Part shown: in pieces, positions 6,168-6,284 of the stretch
Position numbering within the stretch: the stretch's first letter is position 1
How the letters are laid out: the number at the start of each line of letters is the position of its first letter
Origin: Thiotrichaceae bacterium
GTDB taxonomy: Bacteria; Pseudomonadota; Gammaproteobacteria; Thiotrichales; Thiotrichaceae
NCBI GenBank assembly: GCA_027024625.1
Contig: JALVRY010000128.1
Location: forward strand, 1 to 6,284
DNA: 6,284 bases
Reading direction: 5' to 3'
Program-made: the position numbers and the translations under genes
The notes under the pieces: model-generated
Seen by the model: only the letters and a program-made list of their open reading frames with translations
Database searches by the model: none
Told to the model about the DNA's origin: nothing

Positions 6168-6284
6168 ATGAGAATAACAAAAAACGGGCAGACACGAGTG
6201 GTATTTAGCTGCTTAATTTCGACACTTTGTATTTCGGCACTTCAGGCAGAGACCGTATTACCACCTGTAGCACAGGTTAAACTC
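6168..6284 (+). CDS. Exported protein of unknown function, N-terminal signal peptide only (3' cut)
   Basis: Only 39 residues are in the window. They form a standard Sec signal peptide: a basic n-region (MRITKNGQTR), a hydrophobic core from about 11 to 23 (VVFSCLISTLCIS), and a likely signal peptidase I site after Ala-Leu-Gln-Ala at residue 27. The mature part begins ETVLPPVAQVKL. The cysteines at 15 and 21 lie within the core and do not form a lipobox. The ATG at 6168 has only a weak GAG seven bases upstream; the frame is open back to a stop at 6129, with TTG at 6156 as an alternative start. The gene diverges from moeB. The family cannot be named from this fragment. Confidence 0.65.
   Translation, partial: MRITKNGQTRVVFSCLISTLCISALQAETVLPPVAQVKL

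Overview
The window is an AT-rich (by eye roughly 40% GC), gene-dense stretch of a chromosome, most likely from a gammaproteobacterium. The clues are the neighbouring pheA-hisC-tyrA genes (the core of the aromatic 'supraoperon' known from Pseudomonas and relatives), the fused chorismate mutase-prephenate dehydratase, and proteobacterial-type MreC/MreD. Lineage is inference: several features recall Thiotrichales-like marine bacteria, but that rests on memory of gene families and not on a search.

Layout. On the + strand, the 3' part of mreC (cell-shape scaffold) overlaps mreD (1-1181); this is the end of an mre operon whose mreB probably lies to the left. A 79-bp convergent gap with only a weak AT hairpin separates it from a long minus-strand block. 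Read in its transcription direction (right to left), the block is moeB (6095-5340), a 94-aa conserved-looking protein of unknown function (5279-4995), a 133-aa Xre/MbcA/ParS-type antitoxin-like protein (4995-4594), pheA (4514-3417), hisC (3335-2139) and tyrA (2142-1261). At the right edge a + strand gene starts divergently from moeB at about 6168 and encodes the signal peptide of an exported protein cut by the window end.

How the genes work together. PheA turns chorismate into prephenate and then phenylpyruvate. TyrA oxidises prephenate toward tyrosine. The HisC-type aminotransferase can supply the last transamination of both branches as well as the histidine step. hisC and tyrA share a GTGA stop/start overlap, so they are translationally coupled. 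A good internal promoter candidate sits just before hisC. The 94-aa and 133-aa genes share one base (TAATG) and form a coupled pair behind their own promoter candidate. MoeB adenylates the C-terminus of a ThiS/MoaD-like sulfur carrier, but no such carrier is in the window.

Most of this is housekeeping. The points that deserve a second look are the toxin-less antitoxin-like gene coupled to a small unknown gene, an extra segment of about 18 residues in HisC, the trimmed aromatic supraoperon, and a perfect 16-bp palindrome inside tyrA. I see no mobile element, CRISPR array, tRNA or rRNA, and no convincing new multi-gene system. No stretch over 300 bases lacks a gene.
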